Shown here piece after piece: positions 54,475 through 63,261 of a DNA stretch of 64,000 nucleotides. The translations under genes and the position numbers were made by a program. The notes beneath the pieces are model-generated. The model was not told the origin of the DNA, searched no databases, and was given only the letters and a program-made list of their open reading frames with translations. The stretch comes from Mucilaginibacter mallensis (lineage in GTDB: Bacteria; Bacteroidota; Bacteroidia; Sphingobacteriales; Sphingobacteriaceae). The stretch spans positions 2,480,001 through 2,544,000 of the forward strand of contig NZ_LT629740.1 in the NCBI RefSeq assembly GCF_900105165.1, given 5' to 3'. How positions within the stretch are numbered: position 1 is the stretch's first letter; every line of letters begins with the position of its first letter.

Positions 54475-55713
54475 ATGGATCAGCACGAGGTAGCATTAAA
54501 ACATTTATTTAAGCAGGAGTTTACTAAAATGGTAGCCGTAATTAGTAAACTATATGGCTTACAATACATTGAAATTGCGGAGGATGTTGTAACCGAAACT
54601 TTTTTATTGGCTACCGAAACCTGGGAACATAAAGGCATTCCGCTTAACCCCGCAGCCTGGCTGTATACAGTGGCCAAACAAAAAACGCTGCAGTATTTTA
54701 GGCGCAATAAAATTTACGCCGAAAAGGTAATACCCCAGCTAAGCCTGCAGCAACAGGAGTACGAAGAGATGGCCGAATTGAATTTCTCGCACCAAAACAT
54801 TAAGGATAGCCAATTGCAGATGCTTTTTTCCGTTTGCACACCGGCTATTGCCAGCGAGGCTCAGATTGGTCTGGCCCTGCGCATCCTTTGTGGTTTTGGA
54901 ATTGATGAAATTGCCGAGGCATTTTTATCTAATAAGGAAACCATCAACAAACGCTTATTCCGCGCCAAAGAAAAACTGCGTAATGAAAAGATACAATTAG
55001 AATTTCCGCCTGAAAATGAGATTCAGCGGCGACTGGATAATGTGCTGCACATCATTTACTTGCTTTTCAGCGAAGGCTATTATTCCAAAACTCAAAATGA
55101 GATCCTGCGTAAGGATTTGTGTATTGAGGCCCTGCGGTTAGGATTAATGCTGACTGAGTATGCCAAAACCGATCTGCCCAAAACCAATGCCCTGATAGCC
55201 CTCATGTGTTTCCATTCTTCGCGATTTAATGCCCGGCAAACAGGCCAGGAAGCTTCAATACTTTACGAGCAACAAGATGTGATGCTATGGGATCAGGCTT
55301 TAATCAATCAGGGTATCCATTTCTTAAACCTTTCTGCCCGGGGAAACGAGATCACATCATACCACCTGGAGGCACAGATTGCCTATTGGCATAGTCGGAA
55401 AGAGGATACACATGAAAAGTGGGAAAATATTTTGCAGCTATACAACCGGCTTTTACTGATTAATTATTCGCCCACAGTAGCACTGAACCGCACTTATGCT
55501 TTGTACAAAGCCAATGGCCGGTATGCAGCTTTAATTGAAGCGGAGAAATTGAATCTGGAGCATAACCATTTTTATTACCTGCTACTGGGCGAACTATATA
55601 AAACTATTAATGACGCAAAGGCCAAAATCAATTATGAAAAAGCCAAAGCCTTAGCTAAAACACAAACCGAAAAACAGGGAATACAGGAAAAAATAGATCA
55701 GCTTGGTCAATAA
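54475..55713 (+). CDS. ECF42-type sigma factor with TPR-like extension, second copy
   Basis: 412 residues; paralogue of the factor at 8329-9558 along its whole length. Region 2 (EDVVTETFLLATETW, AAWLYTVAKQKTLQYF), region 4 (LRILCGFGIDEIAEAFLSNKE, INKRLFRAKEKLR) and the long helical extension (LFSEGYYS, LEAQIAYWHSRKEDTHEKWE, YNRLLLINYSPTVALNRTYAL) are intact. Gene order YCII then sigma is the same as in the first module, with an AhpD-like gene added in front. No anti-sigma gene is present; the extension probably controls activity. Confidence 0.92.
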   Translation: MDQHEVALKHLFKQEFTKMVAVISKLYGLQYIEIAEDVVTETFLLATETWEHKGIPLNPAAWLYTVAKQKTLQYFRRNKIYAEKVIPQLSLQQQEYEEMAELNFSHQNIKDSQLQMLFSVCTPAIASEAQIGLALRILCGFGIDEIAEAFLSNKETINKRLFRAKEKLRNEKIQLEFPPENEIQRRLDNVLHIIYLLFSEGYYSKTQNEILRKDLCIEALRLGLMLTEYAKTDLPKTNALIALMCFHSSRFNARQTGQEASILYEQQDVMLWDQALINQGIHFLNLSARGNEITSYHLEAQIAYWHSRKEDTHEKWENILQLYNRLLLINYSPTVALNRTYALYKANGRYAALIEAEKLNLEHNHFYYLLLGELYKTINDAKAKINYEKAKALAKTQTEKQGIQEKIDQLGQ

Positions 55714-55801
55714 GATCTATCCAAAATTAGAAAAGAATTGCTCCACAAGAAGCAATCCCTAGCCTGGTAGCAGACCTTCATCAATCTTGTCCAAATGGCC
55801 A

Positions 55802-56218
55802 TCACGTGGTCTGCTGAACCCATTGACTTCGCCAGGCCGGAGCTTCGAAGGGATCTGCGAAATACTGTGTCTCGTGTACAACCTTATCATTGCGAAACTC
55901 CATAATGCTCACTGTGTATACCGGTTTTCCCTGGTAATTGATGGTGTATTCCGTGATCCAGAGATCACCCTTTCCGATAATTCGCTTAACATTGAAGCCT
56001 GACGGCTTGCCTGGATGATGGCTCCTCAAGGCCTGCAAATTGCTTCGCCCCAGGATGCGCTCCCCAGACTGTGGATAATCACAGATGGCATCATCATCAT
56101 AAATATCATGTTCCGCATTTATATCGCCAACTGCCGATGCGTGCCAGTGCGCATTCAGGACTTCACGTATTTGTTCTTCTTCAATGGACTGCTCTAGTCG
56201 CTTGCTTTTCCCGTTCAT
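55802..56218 (-). CDS. SnoaL/NTF2-like protein
   Basis: 138 residues with the cone-shaped NTF2 fold pattern: VLNAHWHASAVGDINAEHDI, DDAICDYPQSGERILGRSNL, then strands LWITEYTINYQGKPVYTVSI and HETQYFADPFEAPAWR. Members act as ligand-binding proteins or small isomerases and hydrolases; no specific substrate is evident. It is the last gene of a leftward operon with the SDR and CMD-family genes, 17 bases after the SDR. Confidence 0.85.
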   Translation of the reverse strand: MNGKSKRLEQSIEEEQIREVLNAHWHASAVGDINAEHDIYDDDAICDYPQSGERILGRSNLQALRSHHPGKPSGFNVKRIIGKGDLWITEYTINYQGKPVYTVSIMEFRNDKVVHETQYFADPFEAPAWRSQWVQQTT

Positions 56219-56235
56219 GTTTTATTTGCTAACAA

Positions 56236-56832
56236 TCAAAATACTTTAATAACCTGCCCAGTCAAAGCCCCCAAAGCGCTTTTTATATAAGCCTGAGTTA
56301 CTCTTTCCATAGTTACAGGTATATGTCCCTGGAAATAGGGGAAGAAGCCCGGTGAATCCTCAACCACACCCGGACTTATCGCGTTGATCCGCACGTTATT
56401 GTTTAACTCAATAGCTGCTGCTCTAACAAATGCTTCTATAGCGCCATTAACGGCACTCAAATTAGCTCCCAGCACAATCGGATCCTCACTTAATATGCCT
56501 GAAGTTAACGTAAATGAACCTTTGGGATTAATGTAATGCTGGCCTATCAATACTAAATTAATTTGCCCCATTAATTTGCTGTCTATTCCAATTCTGAAAT
56601 CGGCATCCGTCATTGTAGCCAATGGCCCAAAGTGGCCTTTTCCTGTTATACTGATCAACGCATCAAAAACGCCTGTTTGTTTAAAGAAACTTTCAATTGA
56701 AGCTGGTGAAGTAATATCTAACGTGATATCCCCACTTTTTGAGCCTGCTTTTATAACTTCATGTTCTTTTGCTAAAGCATTTGTTACGTGTTTGCCTAAC
56801 GTACCTGTTGCACCTACTATAATGATCTTCAT
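56236..56832 (-). CDS. Short-chain dehydrogenase/reductase (atypical, short)
   Basis: 198-residue Rossmann-fold oxidoreductase. The NAD(P) motif is IIVGATGTLGKHV at the N terminus, and ALISITGKGHFGPL corresponds to the NNAG strand. The usual Tyr-x3-Lys is not visible at the expected site (NGAIEAFVRAAAIEL, where Tyr and Lys are replaced by Asn and Glu-Ala), which is typical of the YwqM/short SDR group and makes the catalytic activity uncertain. INAISPGVVEDSPGFF follows. It lies between the CMD and SnoaL-like genes under likely HxlR control. Confidence 0.85.
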   Translation of the reverse strand: MKIIIVGATGTLGKHVTNALAKEHEVIKAGSKSGDITLDITSPASIESFFKQTGVFDALISITGKGHFGPLATMTDADFRIGIDSKLMGQINLVLIGQHYINPKGSFTLTSGILSEDPIVLGANLSAVNGAIEAFVRAAAIELNNNVRINAISPGVVEDSPGFFPYFQGHIPVTMERVTQAYIKSALGALTGQVIKVF

Positions 56833-56845
56833 TTTCTATAATATT

Positions 56846-57235
56846 TTATTGTACGTGGTTATTAAATACCTCTTTGGCATGGCTCAATGCATTGCTTACT
56901 GCCGCGCCGCCCGCATAAAAGGTCATTTGTAATATTACTTCAACTATCTGCTCCTTGCTGCCACCTAACCTTAAAGCAGCATCAATATGTGCTTTTAATT
57001 GTGGCACAGGATGACCCAGTGTTGTACATGACGCAATAAGCAAATATTCACGCGTTAATAAGTCAAGTCCTGGCCTTGCCATTATTCCCTGCATTGCCCA
57101 TTCAATGGTCATGTCAACAAAATCAGGACATATATCCTTCAAGTTTTCAACTATTTGTTCACCTGCCTGGCCGCCATGTAATTTATTTAATAGTGCAAGG
57201 CCTTTTTGGTAAGTTTCGGGTTTAGTGTTTTTCAT
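56846..57235 (-). CDS. Carboxymuconolactone decarboxylase family protein
   Basis: 129 residues of the CMD fold (MDVTIEWAMQGI-like segment, LLTREYLLIASCTTLGHPVP, LKAHIDAALRLGGSKEQIVE, MTFYAGGAAVSNAL). Unlike the AhpD-like protein at 53568 it has no CxxC; it has a single Cys and the His of the CMD motif, so it is closer to gamma-carboxymuconolactone decarboxylase. It is the first gene of the operon divergent from the HxlR regulator and presumably its main target. Confidence 0.9.
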   Translation of the reverse strand: MKNTKPETYQKGLALLNKLHGGQAGEQIVENLKDICPDFVDMTIEWAMQGIMARPGLDLLTREYLLIASCTTLGHPVPQLKAHIDAALRLGGSKEQIVEVILQMTFYAGGAAVSNALSHAKEVFNNHVQ

Positions 57236-57248
57236 AAGCTATTTTTTT

Positions 57249-57304
57249 GTCAAAACTAGGTCTATATTTTACTTTTGTCAAGTAGTTACCTTTGTGTCAG
57301 GTAG
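57249..57304. promoter_or_regulatory. HxlR operator candidate with promoter -7 box
   Basis: TGTCAAGTAG (57276-57285) and TGTCAGGTAG (57295-57304) are direct repeats 19 bases apart, and a weaker relative, TGTCAAAACTAGG, begins at 57249. TACCTTTG (57287-57294), between the repeats, fits the -7 consensus for the rightward HxlR gene, so binding would also block the regulator's own promoter. Confidence 0.5.
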
Positions 57305-57336
57305 CGACAAAAAAGTTATAATTATTGAAAATCAGC

Positions 57337-57690
57337 ATGTTAAATTTAGAAAATAAAGGTAAATATATTAAAGCTAATGATTGCCCCATTGCAGCCACTA
57401 TTGATGTGATCGGTGGTAAATGGAAACCTATTATTATTTGGCTGCTGATACAGGATGTTAAAAGATTTGGGGAACTGCATAGATCAATCCCCGGTATTGC
57501 TTTAAAAGTAATGAACCGGCAGCTAAAGGAATTGGAGGCAGATGGTATAATTATCAGGACAGCTTACCCCGAAGTTCCGCCAAGGGTAGAATACGCTTTA
57601 AGCGAAAAAGGTAAAACGCTCACAGATATTATGAAGTCATTAGCTTTATGGAGTACAACCAATATACTGGAGTCTGAAAAAGCTGATTAA
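57337..57690 (+). CDS. HxlR-family transcriptional regulator
   Basis: 117 residues from MLNLENKGKYIKANDCPIAA. The winged-helix HxlR domain is complete: TIDVIGGKWKPIIIWLLIQD, FGELHRSIPGIALKVMNRQL, LEADGIIIRTAYPEVPPRVE and YALSEKGKTL. The cysteine near the N terminus (NDCPI) is the conserved redox or electrophile-sensing residue in many members. The ATG at 57337 is preferred over TTG at 57325. It is divergent from the CMD-SDR-SnoaL operon, which it likely represses. Confidence 0.93.
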   Translation: MLNLENKGKYIKANDCPIAATIDVIGGKWKPIIIWLLIQDVKRFGELHRSIPGIALKVMNRQLKELEADGIIIRTAYPEVPPRVEYALSEKGKTLTDIMKSLALWSTTNILESEKAD

Positions 57691-57796
57691 CTACATCGCG
57701 TAGTAATTATTTTATCGCCGCATATTCCTGCTGACATAGGGTTGTCATTACCCCACCTTTTCTTTGTGTTATAATAATTAAAAAACAAAACACACA

Positions 57797-58318
57797 ATGG
57801 AAAACAACCTCAATCAAGAAACAAACATTGTAGCTGAAGGATTCACTACAACTGATGCTATGTTAATTCATTGGCAAGGGCATCGCAGATTAACCAGAAA
57901 AGTTATAGAAGCTTTTCCGGAAGATAAGTTATTTACTTATTCAATAGGAGGGATGCGCCCCTTTTCGGCTATGATAAACGAATTAGTGAGTATAGCTACT
58001 ATAGGCTTGCAGGATCTGTTTAAAGATGATCCTACATCATTAAATGATCTTCAATATCACAGGGATAAACTCCCGCTAGCTACAAAAGAGGAGATTTTAG
58101 ATAGCTGGGATAAGGTAACTGTTATTATAAACGCACTTTGGCCGCAAATACCTCAGGAAAGCTTTTATGAAGTGATCAAGGCGTTTGGTGAATATGAAGG
58201 TGTAACCTCAGATATAATCCTTTATTGGATCGATAATGAAATTCACCACCGGGCGCAGGGCTATGTATACCTACGGGCTTTAGGGATTCAGCCACCTGCT
58301 TTTTGGGATAGGTATTAA
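57797..58318 (+). CDS. DinB-family four-helix protein
   Basis: 173 residues of the DinB/YfiT-like metal-binding bundle. Metal-site histidines are expected near HWQGHRRLTRKVIEAFPEDK in the first helix and in EIHHRAQGYVYLRALGI near the C terminus; PAFWDRY is the usual end. The function of most family members is unknown, some being thiol-dependent S-transferases. It stands alone after the HxlR gene and is followed by a bidirectional terminator. Confidence 0.88.
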   Translation: MENNLNQETNIVAEGFTTTDAMLIHWQGHRRLTRKVIEAFPEDKLFTYSIGGMRPFSAMINELVSIATIGLQDLFKDDPTSLNDLQYHRDKLPLATKEEILDSWDKVTVIINALWPQIPQESFYEVIKAFGEYEGVTSDIILYWIDNEIHHRAQGYVYLRALGIQPPAFWDRY

Positions 58319-58335
58319 TAGTATGAATATTAGAG

Positions 58336-58364
58336 AGCCGTTAACAGAATAAGTTAACGGCTTT
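58336..58364. terminator. Bidirectional terminator
   Basis: AGCCGTTAAC (58336-58345) and GTTAACGGCT (58353-58362) form a perfect 10-bp stem with a 7-base loop between the convergent DinB and anti-sigma genes. A moderately T-rich run follows. Confidence 0.7.
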
Positions 58365-58368
58365 CCTA

Positions 58369-58788
58369 TTATCGCCTGAATATATTCGCCTTAACCAATA
58401 TCTGATCCAAATATTGAATAGTTAACAAACCAAATATGGTTAAAACAAACACCCATTTGTAAGCTAACAGCGTATTAAAGTACGCCTGATCCTTGCCGAA
58501 ATTTATTACTGACAATAATGTATATATTATGCCAACAGCAACAACAAAAACCACAAGCAATGTTAAATAGGAGCGTAGTTCACTTGTACGTTTTGCTTCC
58601 GCCTGTACCTTACGCGTCACCTTTGCCGAAAAATCATAGGGCAGGCTTTGTAATGGTTCCTGTTCAAGTACATCAAATAAAAACTGATATGCTTTAGCAT
58701 CATCGCTTATTATGTCGTCAGTTTCTTTGTTTGATAGCTTATTTTCCTCTACCCACTTTTGCAGTTCCTCATCATCCATCTTTTTCAT
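58369..58788 (-). CDS. Putative membrane anti-sigma factor
   Basis: 139 residues. The N-terminal ~60 residues are acidic and cytoplasmic (MDDEELQKWVEENKLSNKET), and two hydrophobic helices follow (YLTLLVVFVVAVGIIYTLL and WVFVLTIFGLLTIQYL). Its start overlaps the stop of the ECF sigma gene by 4 bases. Small two-helix membrane proteins in this position commonly act as anti-sigma factors in Bacteroidota. No zinc-binding HxxxCxxC motif is seen, so it is not of the ZAS type. The call is mainly from context. Confidence 0.6.
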   Translation of the reverse strand: MKKMDDEELQKWVEENKLSNKETDDIISDDAKAYQFLFDVLEQEPLQSLPYDFSAKVTRKVQAEAKRTSELRSYLTLLVVFVVAVGIIYTLLSVINFGKDQAYFNTLLAYKWVFVLTIFGLLTIQYLDQILVKANIFRR

Positions 58789-59342
58789 ACCATATCTTTT
58801 TTAAGGTAAACTTCTACTTTTTCTTTCAGCAATTTTCTTGCCCTAAACAGGTAACTTTTTATTGTTCCCTCAGGCATTCCGGTAATTTCACCAATCTCTT
58901 CGAGCGAGAACTCATTTAAATGATATAATGTTATTACCGTTCTATATGTTTCGGGCAATTGCAAAATTAGCTGTTCCACATAATTTGCAACTTCTTTCTT
59001 TGTTAATAATTGCTCAGGGTTATCATTGGTAAAATGATAATTCTCAATATCATCCGGGTAACTATCCACCTGCTTGTTCTTATACTTTTTTAGATAGTTT
59101 ATAGCAGTAAAGTAAGTGACCTGCGCTACCCAGGTTGATAATTTAGACTGGAAATTAAACCTGAACAGCCCCTTATGTATTTTTATAAAAACCTCCTGGC
59201 AAATATCCGCAATGTCATCCTCATCCTTTATAATGCGGCTGGTGACATGAAAAACAAGTCGTTCATATTGTTTTACCAACAGCTCAAAGGCGCGCATATC
59301 GCCCTTTAAAATCCTGGTTACAACCTCTTTTTCATTAAACAT
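58785..59342 (-). CDS. ECF sigma factor (RpoE-like)
   Basis: 185 residues. Region 2 is AFELLVKQYERLVFHVTSRI with DDIADICQEVFIKIHKGLF, and region 4 is QLPETYRTVITLYHLNEFSL with EITGMPEGTIKSYLFRARKL. It is followed, with a 4-base overlap, by the putative anti-sigma gene. Directly upstream lies the motif TTGCAACCT-N14-TTGACTA, repeated in mirror image before the divergent gene at 59496, which suggests that this factor controls both directions and itself. Confidence 0.93.
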   Translation of the reverse strand: MFNEKEVVTRILKGDMRAFELLVKQYERLVFHVTSRIIKDEDDIADICQEVFIKIHKGLFRFNFQSKLSTWVAQVTYFTAINYLKKYKNKQVDSYPDDIENYHFTNDNPEQLLTKKEVANYVEQLILQLPETYRTVITLYHLNEFSLEEIGEITGMPEGTIKSYLFRARKLLKEKVEVYLKKDMV

Positions 59343-59349
59343 ATAACAT

Positions 59350-59379
59350 TAGTCAATAGCCGTGGCTTAAAGGTTGCAA
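59350..59379 (-). promoter_or_regulatory. ECF-type promoter for the sigma gene
   Basis: On the minus strand, TTGCAACCT (59371-59379) is followed after 14 bases by TTGACTA (59350-59356). The spacing and sequence equal those of the opposite promoter at 59432-59461. The -10-like element lies only 8 bases before the sigma gene start, so the mRNA leader would be very short. Confidence 0.6.
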
Positions 59380-59431
59380 AAAATATTAAAAAAACTTTTA
59401 CCTTGATCCCTGTAAAAAAATACTAAAATAA

Positions 59432-59461
59432 TTGCAACCTCATAAACATTGCGGTTGACTA
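59432..59461 (+). promoter_or_regulatory. ECF-type promoter for the divergent membrane-protein gene
   Basis: TTGCAACCT (59432-59440), 14 bases, then TTGACTA (59455-59461): an exact mirror of the element upstream of the sigma gene. The start codon of the target gene is 35 bases further on. Confidence 0.6.
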
Positions 59462-59495
59462 CTAGGGTAAATATTCACTCAAATATAAAAACATT

Positions 59496-59837
59496 ATGGA
59501 TCAGCACGTAGCAGTTTTCTTAGTAGTCGCAATAATTGTAATTACTATTGCCTGGGTTATCATATCCTGGTATAATTTCAGATTAAAGAAACGGATTATC
59601 GAATCAGGCCCGGTAAATGAAGAAGCCCTGGGATTTCTTAAAAATCTATCACCAACATCAAATACCGAATCACTTAAATGGGGTTGTATAATTTTCGCAG
59701 GGGGACTTGGTTTAGTTATACTTCAATTTATTCCTTACGCCGAATACTCCGCTTTACCTTACGGCCTCGAAGCCATGTTTATTGCCGCAGGTTTTTTAAC
59801 CTATTACTATTTGGTAAACAGAAAGCCAAAGCAATAA
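59496..59837 (+). CDS. Small membrane protein under the ECF-type promoter
   Basis: 113 residues with three hydrophobic segments (VAVFLVVAIIVITIAWVIIS, CIIFAGGLGLVILQFI, GLEAMFIAAGFLTYYYLV) and a short cytoplasmic loop after the first (NFRLKKRIIES). It is similar in layout to DUF6249-type membrane proteins, but I am not certain of the family. Its promoter motif equals that of the sigma gene, so it is a likely regulon member, possibly an envelope-stress or feedback component. Confidence 0.75.
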   Translation: MDQHVAVFLVVAIIVITIAWVIISWYNFRLKKRIIESGPVNEEALGFLKNLSPTSNTESLKWGCIIFAGGLGLVILQFIPYAEYSALPYGLEAMFIAAGFLTYYYLVNRKPKQ

Positions 59838-59849
59838 TTCAGTCAACAC

Positions 59850-59880
59850 GCCGGCTTATTTCCTGATCTTATAAGCCGGC
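59850..59880. terminator. Hairpin after the small membrane protein gene
   Basis: GCCGGCTTAT (59850-59859) and ATAAGCCGGC (59871-59880) pair perfectly around an 11-base loop. No T tract follows, so it may act as a weak terminator or RNA-stability element. Confidence 0.5.
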
Positions 59881-59963
59881 TCCATAACAATTTATTGATA
59901 GATTTTTAAAAGCGGGCTTTCGCTTGATGGAATTCTATTACCTAAAAATTAGCCATTATCATC

Positions 59964-62420
59964 ATGAAAAATATATTTACATATATAATAATCATCCTTG
60001 CTATTTTATTTATTGTTGATAACAATGCGATAGCGCAAAAGGATATACCAGCCGGAAAAGTGTCCGGCATTATTGCCGACTCACTGTCCAAACAGCCGCT
60101 TGAACTGGTAACCGTTATGCTGAAAACAGAAAAAGACAGCCTGATAAAAACAAGGGTAAGCAAAGCTGGCGGTAAATTCGAAATTGAAAATCTGCACTTT
60201 AAAAAATATAACCTGGTGATCCTGTTTGCAGGCTATGAAAAGAAAATCATTCCGGTTACCCTGACTGATAACAAGATTAATAGTGATTTTGGCACTATAT
60301 ATTTAAGCAAGCGCGTAAACAACTTAAAGGAAGTTGAAATAAAAGGCGACAGGCCCATTATTCAGCAAAAAGCTGACCGCATTATATATGATATGGCAGC
60401 CGACCCGGAAAGTAAGGTAAACAATGTTTTAAGCATGATCCACAAGATCCCGTACCTCTCGGTTGACGCGGATAATAATGTGCTCATGAAGGGCAGTTCA
60501 AGCTATAAGGTATTGATAAATGGTAAACCATCTGGTATGTTAACCAATAACCTGAAAGAGGTATTACGCAGCATGCCGGCATCAACTGTTGTACGTATTG
60601 AGGTAATAACTATACCACCATCAAAGTACGATGCTGAGGGCATGGCAGGCATTATAAATATCATCACCAATAAAAAAGTGAGCGATGGTTATAAAGGGAC
60701 ATTAAATGCCAGTGAAGGTTTGCCGCAGGGTGGCCCGGGTGTAGGAGCGTCATTTACAGCGCAACAGGGCAAGTTTGGCATAAACAGTTACGGTGGTGCC
60801 AGTATGTACCATGAGCCTCAAACAACTTATACCATGAGCCGTAATACAACTGGCGTTGACCCAACTACTTTACAGCAAAATGGATATAATAAGTCTGATA
60901 GTAAAAATGGTTATTTTGGTGCTGACTTAAGTTATGAGATAGATTCACTTAACTTATTATCTGGTGATTTTGATATCAACAGCAATAATTATCATGGGTT
61001 GGATAATCAAACTTCGGCACTTAACGGAAGTACAGGTTTATTACAGAGTTATGATCTGGATAATACCAACCATGGTCATCGCGGTGGCTTTGATGCCGCT
61101 GTAAACTACCAGTTAGGCTTTAAATCAAGCAAAAATACACTGCTTACATTTTCATATCAGTACTCCACTTATAGCAGCAATGCTTATACAAATGTAGATA
61201 TCAGCAATCCTGTTGATTATCCCACACCTGATTACAATCAGCTCAATTACCAGGATTCAAAAGAGCAAACCATACAGGTAGATTATGCACATCCCATAAA
61301 TAAGGTAAATATGGAGGCTGGTTTAAAAGCCATACTGCGTAATAGTAAAAGCAATGCTGAGTACAATTCGCTGGATGCAACCAATGGCTTGTTTGAACCA
61401 GACTCAGCCCTAAGCGATATGTTTAACTATACACAGGATGTTTATGGGGCTTATAACTCCTATCAGTTCAGCCTTAAAAAATGGAGTTTTAATGCAGGGT
61501 TACGCGCTGAATATACCGATGTTAATGCCAATTTTGCATCTTCCGCATCAAACACCAAACAAAATTATTTTAATGTGATCCCGTCTTTATCAATCAATAA
61601 ATCATTTACGGATAATAGCAGTATCAACTTTGGCTTTACCCAACGCCTGCGCAGACCAAGCATTTATCGTTTAAATCCTTTTGTAGATAGATCGAATCCG
61701 GATTTCATCACTACAGGCAATCCCAACCTGCGCCCAGTAATAATGAATATTGTACAATTGGGTTATAGTAATGGAGGCGGCAAAAAAGTATCAGTTTATA
61801 TAGGTACCGATTATACTTTTGTTAACAACCTCGATCTGCAGGTTACCAGTTATGACCCCTTAACTAAAATAACCACTACCACTTATGGCAACGTAGGTAA
61901 GGGCGGCGGGGTAGAGGGTAATTTGAATGTTACTTATTCGCCGGTTAAATTTTACAACCTGGGTATCAACGCGAGCGCATTACACCTGTTTATTAATGGT
62001 ACGGGCGTGGCTTCGGCAGAAAAGCTAAACACCACGCTTTCGCATGCATCATTATCTAATGGCTTTAAGTTTGATAAAGGCTGGAGCATGAACGCTAACT
62101 TCGATTATTACTCACCGAACCCAAGTTCGTTACAAGGCACAAATAATGGTTTTGCTTCAACATCATTAACTGTAAATAAGGAACTGGTAAAAAACAAATT
62201 GTTCTTTTCGGCAGGTGTAAATAACCCTTTTACAAAGTATCGTACCAAGAGAGTGGAAACAACAGGACCTGATTTTATACAAACCGGCAATAACCTGGTA
62301 TATTTCAGATCAGTAAATTTCAGCATCAATTACAACTTCGGCAGGTTAAACAGCGATATTAAAAAGAGCAGAAAAAGTATTAATAATGATGACGTATCCA
62401 AAGGCGGCGGCGGAATGTAA
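59964..62420 (+). CDS. Outer-membrane beta-barrel receptor (TonB-dependent receptor-like)
   Basis: 818 residues with signal peptide (FTYIIIILAILFIVDNNAIAQ). A carboxypeptidase-like domain (~32-115: GKVSGIIADSLSKQPLELVT) and a plug-like domain (NLKEVEIKGDRPIIQQKADR, IRIEVITIPPSKYDAEGMAG-like, IINIITNKKVSDGYKG) precede a barrel typical of the outer membrane beta-barrel family (DUF6850/OMP_b-brl_3-like), ending VNFSINYNFG plus a basic low-complexity tail. There is no SusD or STN domain. Its position after the ECF module may place it under the same sigma factor, although no TTGCAACC motif is seen upstream. Confidence 0.85.
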   Translation: MKNIFTYIIIILAILFIVDNNAIAQKDIPAGKVSGIIADSLSKQPLELVTVMLKTEKDSLIKTRVSKAGGKFEIENLHFKKYNLVILFAGYEKKIIPVTLTDNKINSDFGTIYLSKRVNNLKEVEIKGDRPIIQQKADRIIYDMAADPESKVNNVLSMIHKIPYLSVDADNNVLMKGSSSYKVLINGKPSGMLTNNLKEVLRSMPASTVVRIEVITIPPSKYDAEGMAGIINIITNKKVSDGYKGTLNASEGLPQGGPGVGASFTAQQGKFGINSYGGASMYHEPQTTYTMSRNTTGVDPTTLQQNGYNKSDSKNGYFGADLSYEIDSLNLLSGDFDINSNNYHGLDNQTSALNGSTGLLQSYDLDNTNHGHRGGFDAAVNYQLGFKSSKNTLLTFSYQYSTYSSNAYTNVDISNPVDYPTPDYNQLNYQDSKEQTIQVDYAHPINKVNMEAGLKAILRNSKSNAEYNSLDATNGLFEPDSALSDMFNYTQDVYGAYNSYQFSLKKWSFNAGLRAEYTDVNANFASSASNTKQNYFNVIPSLSINKSFTDNSSINFGFTQRLRRPSIYRLNPFVDRSNPDFITTGNPNLRPVIMNIVQLGYSNGGGKKVSVYIGTDYTFVNNLDLQVTSYDPLTKITTTTYGNVGKGGGVEGNLNVTYSPVKFYNLGINASALHLFINGTGVASAEKLNTTLSHASLSNGFKFDKGWSMNANFDYYSPNPSSLQGTNNGFASTSLTVNKELVKNKLFFSAGVNNPFTKYRTKRVETTGPDFIQTGNNLVYFRSVNFSINYNFGRLNSDIKKSRKSINNDDVSKGGGGM

Positions 62421-62427
62421 GTAGCGT

Positions 62428-63234
62428 TTACAGCATTGACGGTGCAACGCCAAATACCTTTTTAAAAGTATAGGAGAAGTGGGAAAGGTTCTCAAATCCA
62501 ACATCAAGATAAACATCTGATGGTTTGCGGCCTTTCTCACTTATCTGGTAATATGCTTCTGAAAGTCGTTTCTGCTGCAGCCATTGACCGGGTGAAGCAT
62601 TGAAGATCTTTTCAAAATCGCGCTTAAAACTTGCCAGGCTACGGCCGGTAAGTCTCGCAAATTGTGCGGCAGGCACATTATACATGTAATTTTGATTCAT
62701 GTAAGCTTCCAGGTTAATTTTATACGGTTCGCTAAAATCAAAAAGAAAATCCTTTAAATTTTTATCATGTCGGAGCAAAAGCTCAATAGCTTCGTTAGTT
62801 TTTAATTCGCCTAAAGATGATTTCAATTGTTCATGATGATCAAAATAAGGTATTAATGAATCGAAATAACCTTTCAGGAACGGATCGGGAGATAATATTC
62901 GCATATATTCACCTGTATACTTGCCAACAGGATCGATCTTGTGTTCGGTACTATACCTGCGTAAAAAATTCTGGTTAAGAAATATATTAAGCGATTTAAA
63001 CTCACCACCTGGCGGTGGTACTTTTATTGATTTCAAAAGCTGGTTCCGGCGGACTAACCCTATGGAACCAGCTTTAAATATCTTCACTCCATCATTAGTT
63101 ATCAAATGGGTTTCGCCCGAAATTACATAGCCCAAAGCATGCTCATGCACAAACTGTTCGCTACCCCGCTGTTTCTGATCTACACAGGAGTACAGTATAT
63201 TATCAAGTACAATATGGCTTTTATCTTCCTTCAT
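62428..63234 (-). CDS. AraC-family transcriptional regulator
   Basis: 268 residues. The N-terminal half is a cupin-like sensor (FVHEHALGYVISGETHLITN), and the C-terminal ~100 residues hold two helix-turn-helix motifs (VPAAQFARLTGRSLASFKRD and SDVYLDVGFENLSHFSYTFK) with the closing FGVAPS signature. It lies 27 bases after the SDR gene in the same direction and probably regulates it. It is convergent with the receptor gene, only 7 bases away. Confidence 0.92.
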   Translation of the reverse strand: MKEDKSHIVLDNILYSCVDQKQRGSEQFVHEHALGYVISGETHLITNDGVKIFKAGSIGLVRRNQLLKSIKVPPPGGEFKSLNIFLNQNFLRRYSTEHKIDPVGKYTGEYMRILSPDPFLKGYFDSLIPYFDHHEQLKSSLGELKTNEAIELLLRHDKNLKDFLFDFSEPYKINLEAYMNQNYMYNVPAAQFARLTGRSLASFKRDFEKIFNASPGQWLQQKRLSEAYYQISEKGRKPSDVYLDVGFENLSHFSYTFKKVFGVAPSML

Positions 63235-63261
63235 TAATCAATTGCTAATATATTCAATTAA

